64,000 nt of DNA from Aquimarina rhabdastrellae. GTDB lineage: Bacteria; Bacteroidota; Bacteroidia; Flavobacteriales; Flavobacteriaceae. Below are positions 17,098 through 26,604 of the stretch, one piece after another. Location of the stretch: assembly GCA_947387485.1 (NCBI GenBank), contig CANDNT010000013.1, positions 1 through 64,000 on the forward strand, read 5' to 3'. Every line of letters starts with the position of its first letter. Positions within the stretch are counted from its first letter, which is position 1. Made by a program: the position numbers and the translations under genes. The notes under the pieces are model-generated. The model was not told where the DNA came from and did no database searches. It saw only the letters and a list, made by a program, of their open reading frames with translations.

Positions 17098-17917
17098 CTT
17101 TTGTTATATCCTTTTCTAATTTTCTTACTAATTCTTGCTTTCGTTTATTGATTATAATCTCCTCTATAGTAGGTTTTATGTACTCTAAAGGCGCTATATC
17201 GTTACGATAAAGAACTTTATTAATTTTGACCAAATATACACCTAAGGTGTCATCTATTTGTATTGTTTTTTGTTTTTTTAATATTTCTCGTTTCTTAAAG
17301 GTTTTTAGTTTAGGAATCTTAGTTACCATTTGATCCCATTTTACCCATAACGAATCTGCTAATGTGTGGCTAATGTATTGCAACTTATTTTCTGACAATT
17401 GCATTTTATCTTCTTCATTAAATCGCTCTAATTGCTCTTTTACACTATCCACATTTACATGATCTGTGGGTAATTGTACATATCTTAACTGTACTATAGT
17501 ATCTTTAAGTTTAAAATTCTCTCGTTGTGCAATATAGTATGCTAGCAACTCTTCTGGCGAAACCTTTTTACTTATTGCCTTTGAGATTACTGCATTTTTA
17601 TATCCATTGGTATATAAGGTGTTTTTATAGTCTTTGACTAAATTATCGTATTGATCCATCTCGTCCTGACTCAAATTCAATTTTGCTCTATCTAGAAATA
17701 ACTGCTTTGTTGCCCACCTATTAATATAATTTTGTACTAGCGTAATACTGTCTTCTTTAGTGACGTTTTTAGGTATTTTTTTTACTATTTCATCCTTATA
17801 TAAATACGATGTATTTACTCTGGCCACCACTTCTCGTGATTCCTTTTCTGAAAATGTATTACATCCCCAAATCCCCAAACATATTACTACTATATATATA
17901 ATGAATCTTTTGTGCAT
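17060..17917 (-). CDS. PpiC/SurA-related lipoprotein
   Basis: 285 residues with a lipoprotein signal (lipobox ending in IWGC at about residue 19). The helical body looks like a SurA/PpiC N-terminal chaperone domain, with RVNTSYLYKDEIVKKIP and INRWATKQLFLDRAK being typical. No convincing parvulin catalytic core is seen, so it is probably a chaperone rather than an active isomerase. The gene starts directly after the stop of the 649-residue PPIC gene and overlaps the following SurA-like gene by 38 bases. Confidence 0.75.
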   Translation of the reverse strand: MHKRFIIYIVVICLGIWGCNTFSEKESREVVARVNTSYLYKDEIVKKIPKNVTKEDSITLVQNYINRWATKQLFLDRAKLNLSQDEMDQYDNLVKDYKNTLYTNGYKNAVISKAISKKVSPEELLAYYIAQRENFKLKDTIVQLRYVQLPTDHVNVDSVKEQLERFNEEDKMQLSENKLQYISHTLADSLWVKWDQMVTKIPKLKTFKKREILKKQKTIQIDDTLGVYLVKINKVLYRNDIAPLEYIKPTIEEIIINKRKQELVRKLEKDITKDAIKNKQFEIYN

Positions 17918-19867
17918 TTAGCCTTGTAACTCTTTCTTTATCTTTTTTAACACTCGCTTATGAATGGTCACTGGATATTTTTTATGTAATCCTTTTAACC
18001 AGTTCTCTTCTATCTTCACTTGATAATCATTTAAAACTTTTCCTTTAACCTCATCAAGTGTTTTGTTTCTCGATTTATATACTTCTTCTATTTTAATCAG
18101 TGTATAATAACTGTTATCTTCTATTAATTCAACTATTCCCTTTTCTCCTTTAAAACCCTCTGGTAAGATTGCATTATCTTTACTAATCTTCTCTGAGGTT
18201 ACTATTATTTTATTAGCGTTTTCTTTATTAATAGCTGTTTTTATTTCTTCTATATTTTTCCCTTCACTCAGTAATGTTTTTACTTCTTGAATAGCCACTC
18301 TATCTGTAGATGAAACTTTGATGATCTCATAACTCTCTTTTTCTTTATAATTGGTTTTATGAGATTCAAAATATTGTTTTAATCCTAAAGAGTCTTCTTT
18401 TGCTTTATTCCATATCTGAGTTTCCATTAAATCAAACAGCAATAACCCATCTCTATATTCATTGTAAACTTGAGCAAATTCTTCGTTATCATCTTCTAGA
18501 TGCGCTTCATAATACTCAAGTATTTTATTTCTTTCAAATATTTTAAATGTTTCTGCTACTAAAGTATTAATATCTTTAAACCTGTTTCTTCTAAGACTTC
18601 TGTCCTGAAGGAATGTTGCAAAATCTTTATAGGTATATTGTTTTTTATCAATTCTTAAAAATTCCTTTTCAACTAGTAATTCTTTTGACATTTCTTTTTT
18701 ACCTGACAACAATGTTTCTGGTGTTTTTTCTTTAAACTCTTTGATTGCCTCAGTATTAGATACTATCTGGTATTTCTTTTTTAAACCATTAATAAACGAT
18801 GTTGTTACTAATTGTGATCTACTATCTCTTTTTACTTTTTTTGCCAATTCGCTTTTCTGACTTTCAAAAGATGGTAATGGATGTTTTTCTAATAGTTTTA
18901 TGATATGCCATCCATAGGTAGTTCTTATTGGCTTTGATACTTCTCCTTTCGCTTTAAGCGAAAAAGCTGCTTTCTCAAAATCAACCGAGTTTAAAGCTCC
19001 TTTTCCAAATCGATTAATTTTTCCTCCATTTACAGCAGTATTACGATCATCACTAAATTGTTTTGCTAGAGCTTCAAAAGATGCTCCTTGAGCTAACTGT
19101 GTTTCTATTTCTTTAATCTTATCTTCTGCTTCCTTAAAGGTTCTCTTATCATTTTTTGATACCATGATATGAGCTACAGTTACTTCTCCTTCAAGTTTTT
19201 CTTTGGCATTAACTTTTAAAATATGATATCCAAACTGAGTTCTAAATGGCATTGTCACTTCACCTACAGCAGTTTTAAACGCTGCATCTTCAAATGGGTA
19301 TACCATTCTAAAAGCCGAAAACCAACCCAAATCTCCGTTATTTCTCTTTGCTGATGGGTCTTCGCTAAATTGCTTTGCTATTGTTTTAAAATTTGCTCCA
19401 TTAATAATCTTGGTTCTAAGATCTATGATTTTTTGATACGCTTTTAAGGTATCCTCTGGAGCAGCATTTTTATTTACTTTTATTAATATATGACTTGCAT
19501 TTACTCGTGCTTGAGAACGATCATAAGCCTCTTTAATCAAAGCTTCTGTAGCTTGAGTATCTGTTAAATAATTTGCTGCCAATTGCTTTTTATATCCAGC
19601 TAATTCATTTTTATGGCTTTCTTTTTGATCCAAACCTACTGCTATCGCTTCTTGCAATTTTAATTTATAATTGATAAACAAGTCTAGGTATTCATCTATG
19701 TCTTTTTGGGTGTCATCTTTGACTAAATCTATATTTTTTAAATATACACGCTTAAATTCTGATGTGTATACTGGTCTATCAGCTATTGTTAGTAATACTT
19801 TATCTTTTTGTTGTGCCTGAAGCATTACAGTGCACATTAAAATTGCTATAAAAAATCTCTTACCCAT
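17918..19867 (-). CDS. PPIC-domain peptidyl-prolyl isomerase
   Basis: About 649 residues from ATG at 19867; a longer in-frame reading to 19927 lacks a signal peptide at its front and is less likely. After the signal peptide (ending near LQAQ) come a SurA-like region and two parvulin domains. The first spans ASHILIKVNKNAAPEDT to FRTQFGYHILKV, and the second starts at VAHIMVSKNDKRTF and ends TTYGWHIIKLLEK. The long C-terminal part is helical. It is the first gene of the foldase-moxR operon and is likely periplasmic. Confidence 0.9.
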   Translation of the reverse strand: MGKRFFIAILMCTVMLQAQQKDKVLLTIADRPVYTSEFKRVYLKNIDLVKDDTQKDIDEYLDLFINYKLKLQEAIAVGLDQKESHKNELAGYKKQLAANYLTDTQATEALIKEAYDRSQARVNASHILIKVNKNAAPEDTLKAYQKIIDLRTKIINGANFKTIAKQFSEDPSAKRNNGDLGWFSAFRMVYPFEDAAFKTAVGEVTMPFRTQFGYHILKVNAKEKLEGEVTVAHIMVSKNDKRTFKEAEDKIKEIETQLAQGASFEALAKQFSDDRNTAVNGGKINRFGKGALNSVDFEKAAFSLKAKGEVSKPIRTTYGWHIIKLLEKHPLPSFESQKSELAKKVKRDSRSQLVTTSFINGLKKKYQIVSNTEAIKEFKEKTPETLLSGKKEMSKELLVEKEFLRIDKKQYTYKDFATFLQDRSLRRNRFKDINTLVAETFKIFERNKILEYYEAHLEDDNEEFAQVYNEYRDGLLLFDLMETQIWNKAKEDSLGLKQYFESHKTNYKEKESYEIIKVSSTDRVAIQEVKTLLSEGKNIEEIKTAINKENANKIIVTSEKISKDNAILPEGFKGEKGIVELIEDNSYYTLIKIEEVYKSRNKTLDEVKGKVLNDYQVKIEENWLKGLHKKYPVTIHKRVLKKIKKELQG

Positions 19868-20064
19868 AGTTATGTTGATGATATCTGTGTATTTGGACAA
19901 AAATAATAATATTAACACTTTTCGCAAGTGCTTATATCAACGAAACTTGGACTATAGTTCGTATATAAAACCATTTCTTTATATACTTTTTTCTTCCCCT
20001 GCATTTTATTTAGTATCTTTAATAGTATCATTTAAGGGCTTATTGTATTCAAATAATTTATCTC

Positions 20065-20529
20065 ATGAAATATACTCATGCAATCGAACTTGAACTTTCT
20101 AGAGATCAAGTTTTACAAAAATTTGAAGACGAAAACACAATGAAACATTGGCAGAAAGGTTTCATTAGTATCACTCATATCTCTGGCAATAAAGGAAAAA
20201 CTGGTGCTGTTAGTACTTTACAATACAAAATGGGTAAACGTGTTGTGGATATGGTTGAGACGATTACTCACGAAAATTTGCCAGACGAAATTCACTTTAC
20301 TTTCGACACAAAAAATGTTTATAATATACAGCAGAACTTCTTTAAAGTACTCCCTAATGGTCATACCAAATGGATTGCTAAAAATGAATTCAAATTTGGT
20401 GGTTTTATGAAAATTATTGGATTCTTATTTCCCAATGCTTTTAAAAAACAATCCTATGCTTATATGAGCGCTTTTAAAACTTATATAGAAGATGGTATTA
20501 GTGTTCAAGACACTAATGCATCTTGCTAA
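20065..20529 (+). CDS. SRPBCC-family protein
   Basis: A 154-residue protein with the START/Bet v 1-like SRPBCC pattern: an N-terminal strand with IELELSRDQVLQKFED, the MKHWQKGF loop, and central strands ending in a long C-terminal helix (KKQSYAYMSAFKTYIED). Such proteins bind lipids or hydrophobic ligands; the ligand is unknown here. It diverges from the foldase operon, with about 200 bases between the two starts, and reads in the same direction as the next two small genes. Confidence 0.78.
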   Translation: MKYTHAIELELSRDQVLQKFEDENTMKHWQKGFISITHISGNKGKTGAVSTLQYKMGKRVVDMVETITHENLPDEIHFTFDTKNVYNIQQNFFKVLPNGHTKWIAKNEFKFGGFMKIIGFLFPNAFKKQSYAYMSAFKTYIEDGISVQDTNASC

Positions 20530-20618
20530 ATCTTATACATTTTTTTGAATCTTCTTTATTAGTATTGTTTTCACTTTAATTTCTTTTTATAGTTTTGAAA
20601 CTCTTTTAAATAATCATT

Positions 20619-20858
20619 ATGGGAAGAAAGATTAAGTTGATTTGGGATTTTAGAGGTCCTGCTGCAGAAAAAACTGCCATACATCATGTCATTCACCTTA
20701 AAGAGTTTATAGTTGCAGAAAAAATAACCTTAGACATTACCGGTCATCAAGTACTTAATGACATGCATAGCATTGCGTATATGGTAGTTACCGAAGAAAC
20801 TATGAAACCTATAAGAGATGCTTTGAAACCGCATCGCGGACAACTCTACCAAGAATAA
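20619..20858 (+). CDS. Conserved 79-residue protein
   Basis: A small soluble protein with no signal or membrane segment. It reads as compact alpha/beta with three histidines near the start (AIHHVIHLKEF) and an HSIAYMVV strand in the middle. I believe similar small proteins are common in flavobacteria but know of no function. It stands alone between the SRPBCC gene and the OmpH-like gene. Good codon use and a well-placed ATG support it as a real gene. Confidence 0.7.
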   Translation: MGRKIKLIWDFRGPAAEKTAIHHVIHLKEFIVAEKITLDITGHQVLNDMHSIAYMVVTEETMKPIRDALKPHRGQLYQE

Positions 20859-20996
20859 CTTTTAAAGCTATGGTATAGATATTGTAATGGATATTCTATA
20901 TTTGCAACGTTCGAAATTTATTTTCGTTATACAAACATAAAATACGAATCACTAAGGTAGTTTTATAAAACGTACCTTCCATTTAATTTTACATTC

Positions 20997-21506
20997 ATGA
21001 AAAAAATTGTATTATCTATCGCGTTTGTATGCATTAGTATTCTTTCTTTTGCTCAAACTAAAACAGGAACATTTGATACTGACTTTGTATTATCAAAAAT
21101 GCCTGAGTTAGCAAAAGTTCAAGAAGATTTAAAAGCATATAACACTACACTTGAGGCCGATCTTAAAGCTAAAGTTGATGCATATCAAGCGCTAATAAAA
21201 GAGTACCAAGCTAAAGAAGCTACGCTAAATGATGCTGATAAAAAAACAAAACAACAAGAAATTTTAACAGCAGAGAGCGATATTGCTAAGTTTAGACAAA
21301 ACGGTGCTGGTCTTGTACAATTAAAACAAGAAGAATTATTACGCCCTTTATATCAAAAAATTGGTGCGGCTTTAAATGAAATTGCCAAAGCTCAAGGGTA
21401 TTCTCAAGTATTTACTATCGGAAATAACCTAGCATATATTGACCCTAAGTTTGATCTTACAGAAGCAGTACTTACTAAATTAGGTATCAAATTAGAAAAA
21501 AAATAA
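20997..21506 (+). CDS. OmpH/Skp-like periplasmic chaperone
   Basis: 169 residues: a signal peptide (ending SFAQ at about 20), then an OmpH/Skp body with a beta strand (GTFDTDFVLSKMPE), two long coiled-coil arms (about 40-115), and a closing strand (YSQVFTIGNNLAYID). Skp holds unfolded outer-membrane proteins in the periplasm. Genomes of this group usually carry several copies. It is transcribed alone and ends in a strong terminator. Confidence 0.9.
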   Translation: MKKIVLSIAFVCISILSFAQTKTGTFDTDFVLSKMPELAKVQEDLKAYNTTLEADLKAKVDAYQALIKEYQAKEATLNDADKKTKQQEILTAESDIAKFRQNGAGLVQLKQEELLRPLYQKIGAALNEIAKAQGYSQVFTIGNNLAYIDPKFDLTEAVLTKLGIKLEKK

Positions 21507-21524
21507 ATCTTTATCGATTTAATT

Positions 21525-21561
21525 AAAAAAGCTGTTTTGATATCAAAACAGCTTTTTTTTT
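21525..21561 (+). terminator. Terminator of the OmpH-like gene
   Basis: The perfect stem GCTGTTTTGA / TATCAAAACAGC meets in a tiny loop, flanked by A6 and T8. It begins 19 bases after the stop codon. The 170 bases between it and the convergent TPR gene hold nothing I can identify. Confidence 0.92.
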
Positions 21562-21733
21562 ATGCTTACCGCTACGTATACTATAGTTATTATGTATTTT
21601 CTATATATTTAATAATTGTTGTTTTTAACGACATCATAATCCAAAATGAAAAACGTTAAGAGGTTTTAGTTTGTTAGTTTTTGAGTACAAAAATCAACAA
21701 TCATTATTCGATATCAATAAATATAATTCGCAC

Positions 21734-22579
21734 TCAACTTTTAGGATTGATCTCTTTTAATTCTTCTAACTTATCTTCTACTTGCATTAAATAAATCTCA
21801 TTATAAGCTTCTTTATAAGGATCTTTCTTTTTATATCCTTGCAAAATAAGTTTTCTAGCTTCTTCTATACATACTATAGCTTTTTCTTTTTCTCCTAATC
21901 CCCATAGCGATAATCCTTTGTAATAATATGCCATCGAACCTTTATCATATAGTTTTAATGATTGGTCATAATCTGCTATAGCCTTTTTATATTCTCCTAT
22001 AGCAGCATAACTAATACCTCTATACACAATTGCATATACATCTACATAAGCAATTCCTTCTTCTGTTATAGCTTTGCTAAATTCTACTATAGCTTCATGA
22101 TGCTTTTCTGTTGCTTGTAATATTTCTCCTTTTAAAAAGTTGACATTATTTCCCCAAGCATAATCTGCTTTATCAGGGGTCATCGTATCATATTGTTCTA
22201 AGTATTTTAAGGCTCGATCATAATCCTTATATAAATCGGTCATTAGCCATGATAGATAATATAAGGTCTCATCTGGATTTAACGCTAAGGCTTTTTCTAA
22301 TAACGGAAATGCTTTGTGATAATCTCCTATTTTACTTAATCCTATTGATTTTCCATGATAATATTTTGCTACTTCTGGATGTAACAGAATTAAAGAATCT
22401 GCATATTTTTGCTCTTTAAGTGATCCTTGTAAAGACATTCCTCTTTCTATCGCATAATGATTTGTTAACTTCTCTTTTTCTTTAGCAGTAAGCTTACTAA
22501 AATCTTTAGGTTGTTCTTTACACGAAATCAAGATACTTATTACAAATACATTAAGGAGATATACGTATAATCTTTCCAT
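21734..22579 (-). CDS. TPR-repeat lipoprotein
   Basis: 281 residues. A lipoprotein signal ends in ISC at about residue 20, followed by a chain of tetratricopeptide repeats covering about 75-255 (for example GDYHKAFPLLEKALALNPDE, GEYKKAIADYDQSLKLY). It is a scaffold-type protein in the periplasm or outer membrane with no enzyme motif. Its start overlaps the end of the upstream gene by 29 bases, so the two form an operon. Partners are unknown. Confidence 0.8.
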   Translation of the reverse strand: MERLYVYLLNVFVISILISCKEQPKDFSKLTAKEKEKLTNHYAIERGMSLQGSLKEQKYADSLILLHPEVAKYYHGKSIGLSKIGDYHKAFPLLEKALALNPDETLYYLSWLMTDLYKDYDRALKYLEQYDTMTPDKADYAWGNNVNFLKGEILQATEKHHEAIVEFSKAITEEGIAYVDVYAIVYRGISYAAIGEYKKAIADYDQSLKLYDKGSMAYYYKGLSLWGLGEKEKAIVCIEEARKLILQGYKKKDPYKEAYNEIYLMQVEDKLEELKEINPKS

Positions 22580-23627
22580 CTTTTATTCTAAAATTTATAT
22601 AGATATAGGTATCAATAGGTAATTGTGTTTGTTGATTTTTCCCAGGAATCCAATCTTGTAATCCTTTTACAATTGTAAGCAATTGCTTGCTTATCTCTGC
22701 ATCAAAATCAATTAAGTTATAATCATAATCAAATGCCTGTGTTTCAAACATTCCTGCTTTTCCTTCACAATTAACCACAAATCGTACTTGAAAAATCCCT
22801 GTTGCTGTGCTTTGCTCTGGAGCGATATAATGTTCTTTGACTATTTTTCTTATATGATATAATCCTCCTTTAAATCTCGTTCCTTTATAATAATATCGAT
22901 CGTATCTATTATTTTTATTGATATACTTATTACACAATTGAAATGTTTCTCGCTTTGCAATATGTCTTTCTTTGGGTTTTGCTGTATAACTATGTGTTGT
23001 AAATTTTCCGTTTTCAAATCTAAATACTTTCAGAGTATCTCCAGTAAACGAAAGTATTTGTTCTGCAAATTGATAATCTCTATTACACGCTAACTGATTT
23101 CCTTTTTTTATTAAAAAATATGCTTGGTGATATGATTTAAACTCATAACAATATTGTTTATAGCTTTCGTTTACTTCATTATACAATTTAAATTTATTAT
23201 CAGTAGTAAATTGAAAAACACCTTCATTATCTTTCCAATCATTGTTAAGTAAAACCTCTCTAAGTTTAATTGTATCTAGTGGTTTTGTTTCTACTATACG
23301 ATGTGCTTTAAACTGTATAAAGTCTAGCTGATTTTCATTAAGTTTCACTTTACGTTTATCATACTTAAAAGAATCAATTACTACAGCATCTTTTTGGAAA
23401 AGAAGTCTACTTTTTTTTAAAATATCTCCTTTCATACTTTCATAATAAACGCTGTCTTTCTTAAATCTTAAAATTAGAGCAGAAGGTTTATAAAAATCTA
23501 TATCCATTTCTACTCCAGCAATTAACCATGCTCCTTCAAGCTCTTCTTGGTTAAGCTCTTTATACGAACCTTGACACCTTATCAAGAGTAATAATCCTAA
23601 GAAGAAACTTATATAGTAGATTTTCAC
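22551..23627 (-). CDS. Lipoprotein with TonB-C-like tail
   Basis: 358 residues starting at GTG (23627) with a lipoprotein signal (LLLIRC, cysteine at about 18). The middle part is beta-rich, with two lines resembling lipocalin-like stress proteins (EGAWLIAGVEMD, WKDNEGVFQF). The last 85 residues read like a TonB C-terminal domain (GIFQVRFVVNCEGKAGMF, IYINFRIKDGKI). Such lipoproteins with TonB-C folds but no transmembrane anchor are frequent in flavobacteria, with unknown roles. It is coupled to the TPR lipoprotein downstream. Confidence 0.68.
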   Translation of the reverse strand: MKIYYISFFLGLLLLIRCQGSYKELNQEELEGAWLIAGVEMDIDFYKPSALILRFKKDSVYYESMKGDILKKSRLLFQKDAVVIDSFKYDKRKVKLNENQLDFIQFKAHRIVETKPLDTIKLREVLLNNDWKDNEGVFQFTTDNKFKLYNEVNESYKQYCYEFKSYHQAYFLIKKGNQLACNRDYQFAEQILSFTGDTLKVFRFENGKFTTHSYTAKPKERHIAKRETFQLCNKYINKNNRYDRYYYKGTRFKGGLYHIRKIVKEHYIAPEQSTATGIFQVRFVVNCEGKAGMFETQAFDYDYNLIDFDAEISKQLLTIVKGLQDWIPGKNQQTQLPIDTYIYINFRIKDGKIIRISP

Positions 23628-23651
23628 AATAATGTTATTTTGATACTAAAT

Positions 23652-24458
23652 TTATATTCCATTTTTTAAAGCCTCAATAGCATATACCATCGGAATTTTA
23701 TTTCCTAAATGCGCTATTCTATATTTACCAGTTTCAAACTCAACTGTATTATCAAAACAGTCATATGGTGAATAATCATATTCATTCATAAGTTTTATTT
23801 GTAAACCATTTTCAATTAACGCATTTATAACTTCGCTCAAGCCATGATTCCACATTACATATTCTTGCGTTATAGCTGCTTCTTTATCTGCATAGGTTCC
23901 TTGTTCTGTTTCTACTATAGCTTCTACATTAAAATAATTATATGCAATAGATTTAAAATCATCATCAAACATCCACACCACAGGATGGAATTCTACAAAA
24001 ACAAATTTCCCGTTAGGCTTTAAATATTCACTTATTATTTGTGCCCATTTATCTAGATTGGGTAACCATCCTATCGTACCGTAACTGGTATAAACAATAT
24101 CAAAACTTTCTTCTAGATATTGCGGCAAATCATAGATATCACAACATATAAATTTTGCTTCGGTTTTAGTTTTTTGTACTAATTCTTTTGCGGTAGCAAT
24201 AGCTTTATCAGATAAATCTACTCCTGTCACTTCTGCTCCCATTCGTGCTAGCGAAATAGTATCTTGACCAAAATGACATTGCAAATGCAGTATTTTTTTA
24301 TCTTTTATATCACCCAATAACTCAAGTTCAATACTATTAAGAGATGTTTTTCCTTTTAAAAAACCTTCTACATCATAAAATGTAGATGTTAAATGTGCAT
24401 CGACTTTATTATTCCACGAGGCTTTATTAATTGATAAATAATTTTCTTCTGGTTTCAT
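23652..24458 (-). CDS. Class I SAM-dependent methyltransferase
   Basis: A 268-residue Rossmann-fold methyltransferase. Motif I is ILHLQCHFGQDTISLARMGAEVTGVD (first glycine of the usual GxGxG replaced by cysteine), and motif II/III includes FICCDIYDLP and FDIVYTSYGTIGW. The C-terminal part has YDYSPYDCF. The substrate cannot be read from sequence; it resembles small-molecule methyltransferases of the UbiE/Methyltransf_25 type. It lies between an aminotransferase and a lipoprotein gene with short gaps. Confidence 0.88.
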   Translation of the reverse strand: MKPEENYLSINKASWNNKVDAHLTSTFYDVEGFLKGKTSLNSIELELLGDIKDKKILHLQCHFGQDTISLARMGAEVTGVDLSDKAIATAKELVQKTKTEAKFICCDIYDLPQYLEESFDIVYTSYGTIGWLPNLDKWAQIISEYLKPNGKFVFVEFHPVVWMFDDDFKSIAYNYFNVEAIVETEQGTYADKEAAITQEYVMWNHGLSEVINALIENGLQIKLMNEYDYSPYDCFDNTVEFETGKYRIAHLGNKIPMVYAIEALKNGI

Positions 24459-24486
24459 TTTTCTAATATACTAAAAGTGAAATTCA

Positions 24487-25713
24487 TCACATCGCTGTAA
24501 TCCAGTCACATATTTTCTGTATTCCTGATACAACTTTTGGACAATCTCTATTTAGGTCAAATTCTTTTCCTATTCCTGGAGTTTCAAAATCTACAAAAGC
24601 TAATCTAGCTGCAAGATATTTTTCTTCAAAACCAAATGCAGTGGCTGGTAATATAGCAACACCTGTATCTTTTAATAGTTGCTCACACAACTGTATAGAT
24701 GTTAGTATTCCTTTTTTAGCTAAGGCTTCTTTATGTGTAGAGAAATCAGGAAAAATGTAAAATCCTCCCTGTGGTTCATGTACTTTTATATTAGAAGCAT
24801 TTAATTTTTCTGTACAAAATATCCCTATCTTATATAATATCTCGTTTTGATATGTTAAATACGATTTTATCAATTCAAAATCTTTATATGCCGTTCTTGC
24901 TGCTATTTGAACCGGAGTTGGTGCACATGAATACGTCTCTGAAGCAATCCCTATCAATGCTTTTTTAAACTCAGGAGCTACTGTATCATACAGCATGGCC
25001 ACTCCTAAACGCCAACCACCTGCTCCACACCATTTTGAAAGCCCTGTTGTTGTGATTGTTTTTTCTGGATAATATTTTGCAAAAGAATGATGATCACCGC
25101 TATAGGTTAATAAACCATATATCTCGTCTGATATGACTAAAATATCCATTTCTCTTGCAACCTTAGCGATCTCTATTAACTCTTGTTCTGTATATGTAAG
25201 TCCATCTGGATTCCCTGGGTAATTGAGAATCATTATGGTAGTTTTATGTTCTTTTCTCTTAGTAGCTTCTCTTATAGTAGCTGATGTTACTCTCCATCTT
25301 TCTTCATATTTTGTTGCTAAATGTATACTGTTATGTCCTGCTAATTTTGTTTGAGGTTCATAAGAAACCCAGGCTGGAGCTGGTATCAAAACATCTGCTT
25401 TTTCAAAAGCCATTAAAATCGAAAAAAGTAATATTTTAGATCCTGGAGCTATTAATATATTCTCTGGTTTAATTACTAATCCATTATGTTTCTCATGAAA
25501 CTTTGAAATGTTTTCTCTTAATTGTGCATCACCTTGTACAGATGAATATTCTTTATGATATGTAGCTTTAGTTAAACTATCTATAACAAATTCTGGTGGT
25601 AAAAAAGGGGATTGCCCAAATCCAAACTTGATGATTTCTTTTTTTTGAGCTTCTAAAACTTGTGATTGTGTATTGATTAATAAAGTTTGTGATTCTTCTA
25701 TGTGTCGATACAT
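24487..25713 (-). CDS. PLP-dependent aminotransferase (class I/II)
   Basis: A 408-residue fold-type I aminotransferase of the aspartate aminotransferase superfamily. The PLP lysine sits in TTTGLSKWCGAGGWRLG, with the upstream NYPGNPDGLTYT and VISDEIYGLL motifs also intact; the arginine for the carboxylate lies in AARLAFVDFE. Substrate specificity is unclear. It reads together with the methyltransferase downstream (28-base gap). The region upstream is the decayed island. Confidence 0.92.
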   Translation of the reverse strand: MYRHIEESQTLLINTQSQVLEAQKKEIIKFGFGQSPFLPPEFVIDSLTKATYHKEYSSVQGDAQLRENISKFHEKHNGLVIKPENILIAPGSKILLFSILMAFEKADVLIPAPAWVSYEPQTKLAGHNSIHLATKYEERWRVTSATIREATKRKEHKTTIMILNYPGNPDGLTYTEQELIEIAKVAREMDILVISDEIYGLLTYSGDHHSFAKYYPEKTITTTGLSKWCGAGGWRLGVAMLYDTVAPEFKKALIGIASETYSCAPTPVQIAARTAYKDFELIKSYLTYQNEILYKIGIFCTEKLNASNIKVHEPQGGFYIFPDFSTHKEALAKKGILTSIQLCEQLLKDTGVAILPATAFGFEEKYLAARLAFVDFETPGIGKEFDLNRDCPKVVSGIQKICDWITAM

Positions 25714-25854
25714 ATTTTATTTTGATTTCTTTTATGATTATGTTCTAATATAATTCAATAATTTGAAATCTTTCTTACAAGTGGTATTTTCTTAATCAAA
25801 AACATATTATTTTATCTCAAAACGAGGCAAAACAAAAAGGTAAAAAAAAATTAA

Positions 25855-25995
25855 TATTCTTTGCTCTCGTACTACAACATCCGAGAAGTGATGTATATGA
25901 TAGGACATCGCTATATCTCCTCAACAGAACGATACCTACATGAAAACCTAGAAACCCTCCATTACATGATAGAAAATTTGCATCTGATTGGGTAA
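25855..25995 (+). pseudogene. C-terminal remnant of a tyrosine recombinase
   Basis: A 46-codon frame without a start. It reads YYNIREVMYMIGHRYISSTERYLHEN in pieces that match the end of phage-type integrases: the IREV helix, the box II GH motif, and the nucleophile tyrosine in STERYLH. Everything upstream of it, including the catalytic R-K-H part, is missing. It is the scar of an integrated element, placed in a 380-base gene-free stretch between the aminotransferase gene and another broken gene. Confidence 0.72.
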
Positions 25996-26096
25996 AAGAA
26001 TTAAAAATGCTTTTACAATGTTAACATTTTCGGGCTTTTTTATGTTAAAATTTAAAAATGGAAAGTTTAATTAACTGAGAGAAGCTAAAACCATAC

Positions 26097-26330
26097 ATGA
26101 GTAATCAAAATAAAAGTTTTGAGGAGTTATGTTATCAGTTAGTTTTTGAAGAATATTCATCAAAAGGTCAATTAACATCGATTGATGATAGTCATGGTGG
26201 AGACGGGGTTGAATTTTATTTAAAACTTACACAGTTTATGAGATACTGCCTTATAAAGAAACCTTCTGAAGGATTTCTTTTTTATTTTAATGTCTTATTT
26301 AGATCTTTAAAAACTTCTTTAATTTCTTAG
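26097..26330 (+). pseudogene. Truncated N-terminal fragment of a restriction-like defence protein
   Basis: 77 codons. The first 45 residues read FEELCYQLVFEEYSSKGQLT and then DDSHGGDGVEFYLKL, a pattern I recognise from N-terminal endonuclease-like domains of large NTPase defence proteins, in which GGDGVEF is followed by a WQxK motif. Here the frame drifts into unrelated residues after FYLKL, so the catalytic lysine and the whole body are lost. The end overlaps the toxin gene on the opposite strand. It is probably a deletion remnant. Confidence 0.55.
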
Positions 26331-26604
26331 GATTTTCCTTGTTATTCCAGAAAAGTAAAAGTTCTATAATTTTAAGATCTTCATGAACATCAAAATATAA
26401 AGTAGTTTGTCTAGAGATAACAAAAGATCTCATGTTATTTTTTGTTGATATGTTTCCTTGGATAAGTCCATTTTCGAGATTTTTAACAAAATCATCAACT
26501 AAATCCATAAACTCTATAACTTCATTAATAGACCAATTTTCGTTAATGTTTTCGAGTTCTTTTGCGTAAGATAATTCAGCGTTAGGTGTCCAAACTACTT
26601 TCAT
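26299..26604 (-). CDS. RelE/ParE-family toxin
   Basis: A 101-residue protein with the ParE/RelE profile: KVVWTPNAELSYAKELENI at the start, a helical hairpin, and the closing IIELLLFWNNKENPKKLKKFL typical of Bacteroidota members. RelE-type proteins cut mRNA at the ribosome and ParE-type ones poison gyrase; which applies here is open. Its ATG overlaps the TAA of the antitoxin gene by one base (coupled translation). It lies inside a small decayed island. Confidence 0.85.
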   Translation of the reverse strand: MKVVWTPNAELSYAKELENINENWSINEVIEFMDLVDDFVKNLENGLIQGNISTKNNMRSFVISRQTTLYFDVHEDLKIIELLLFWNNKENPKKLKKFLKI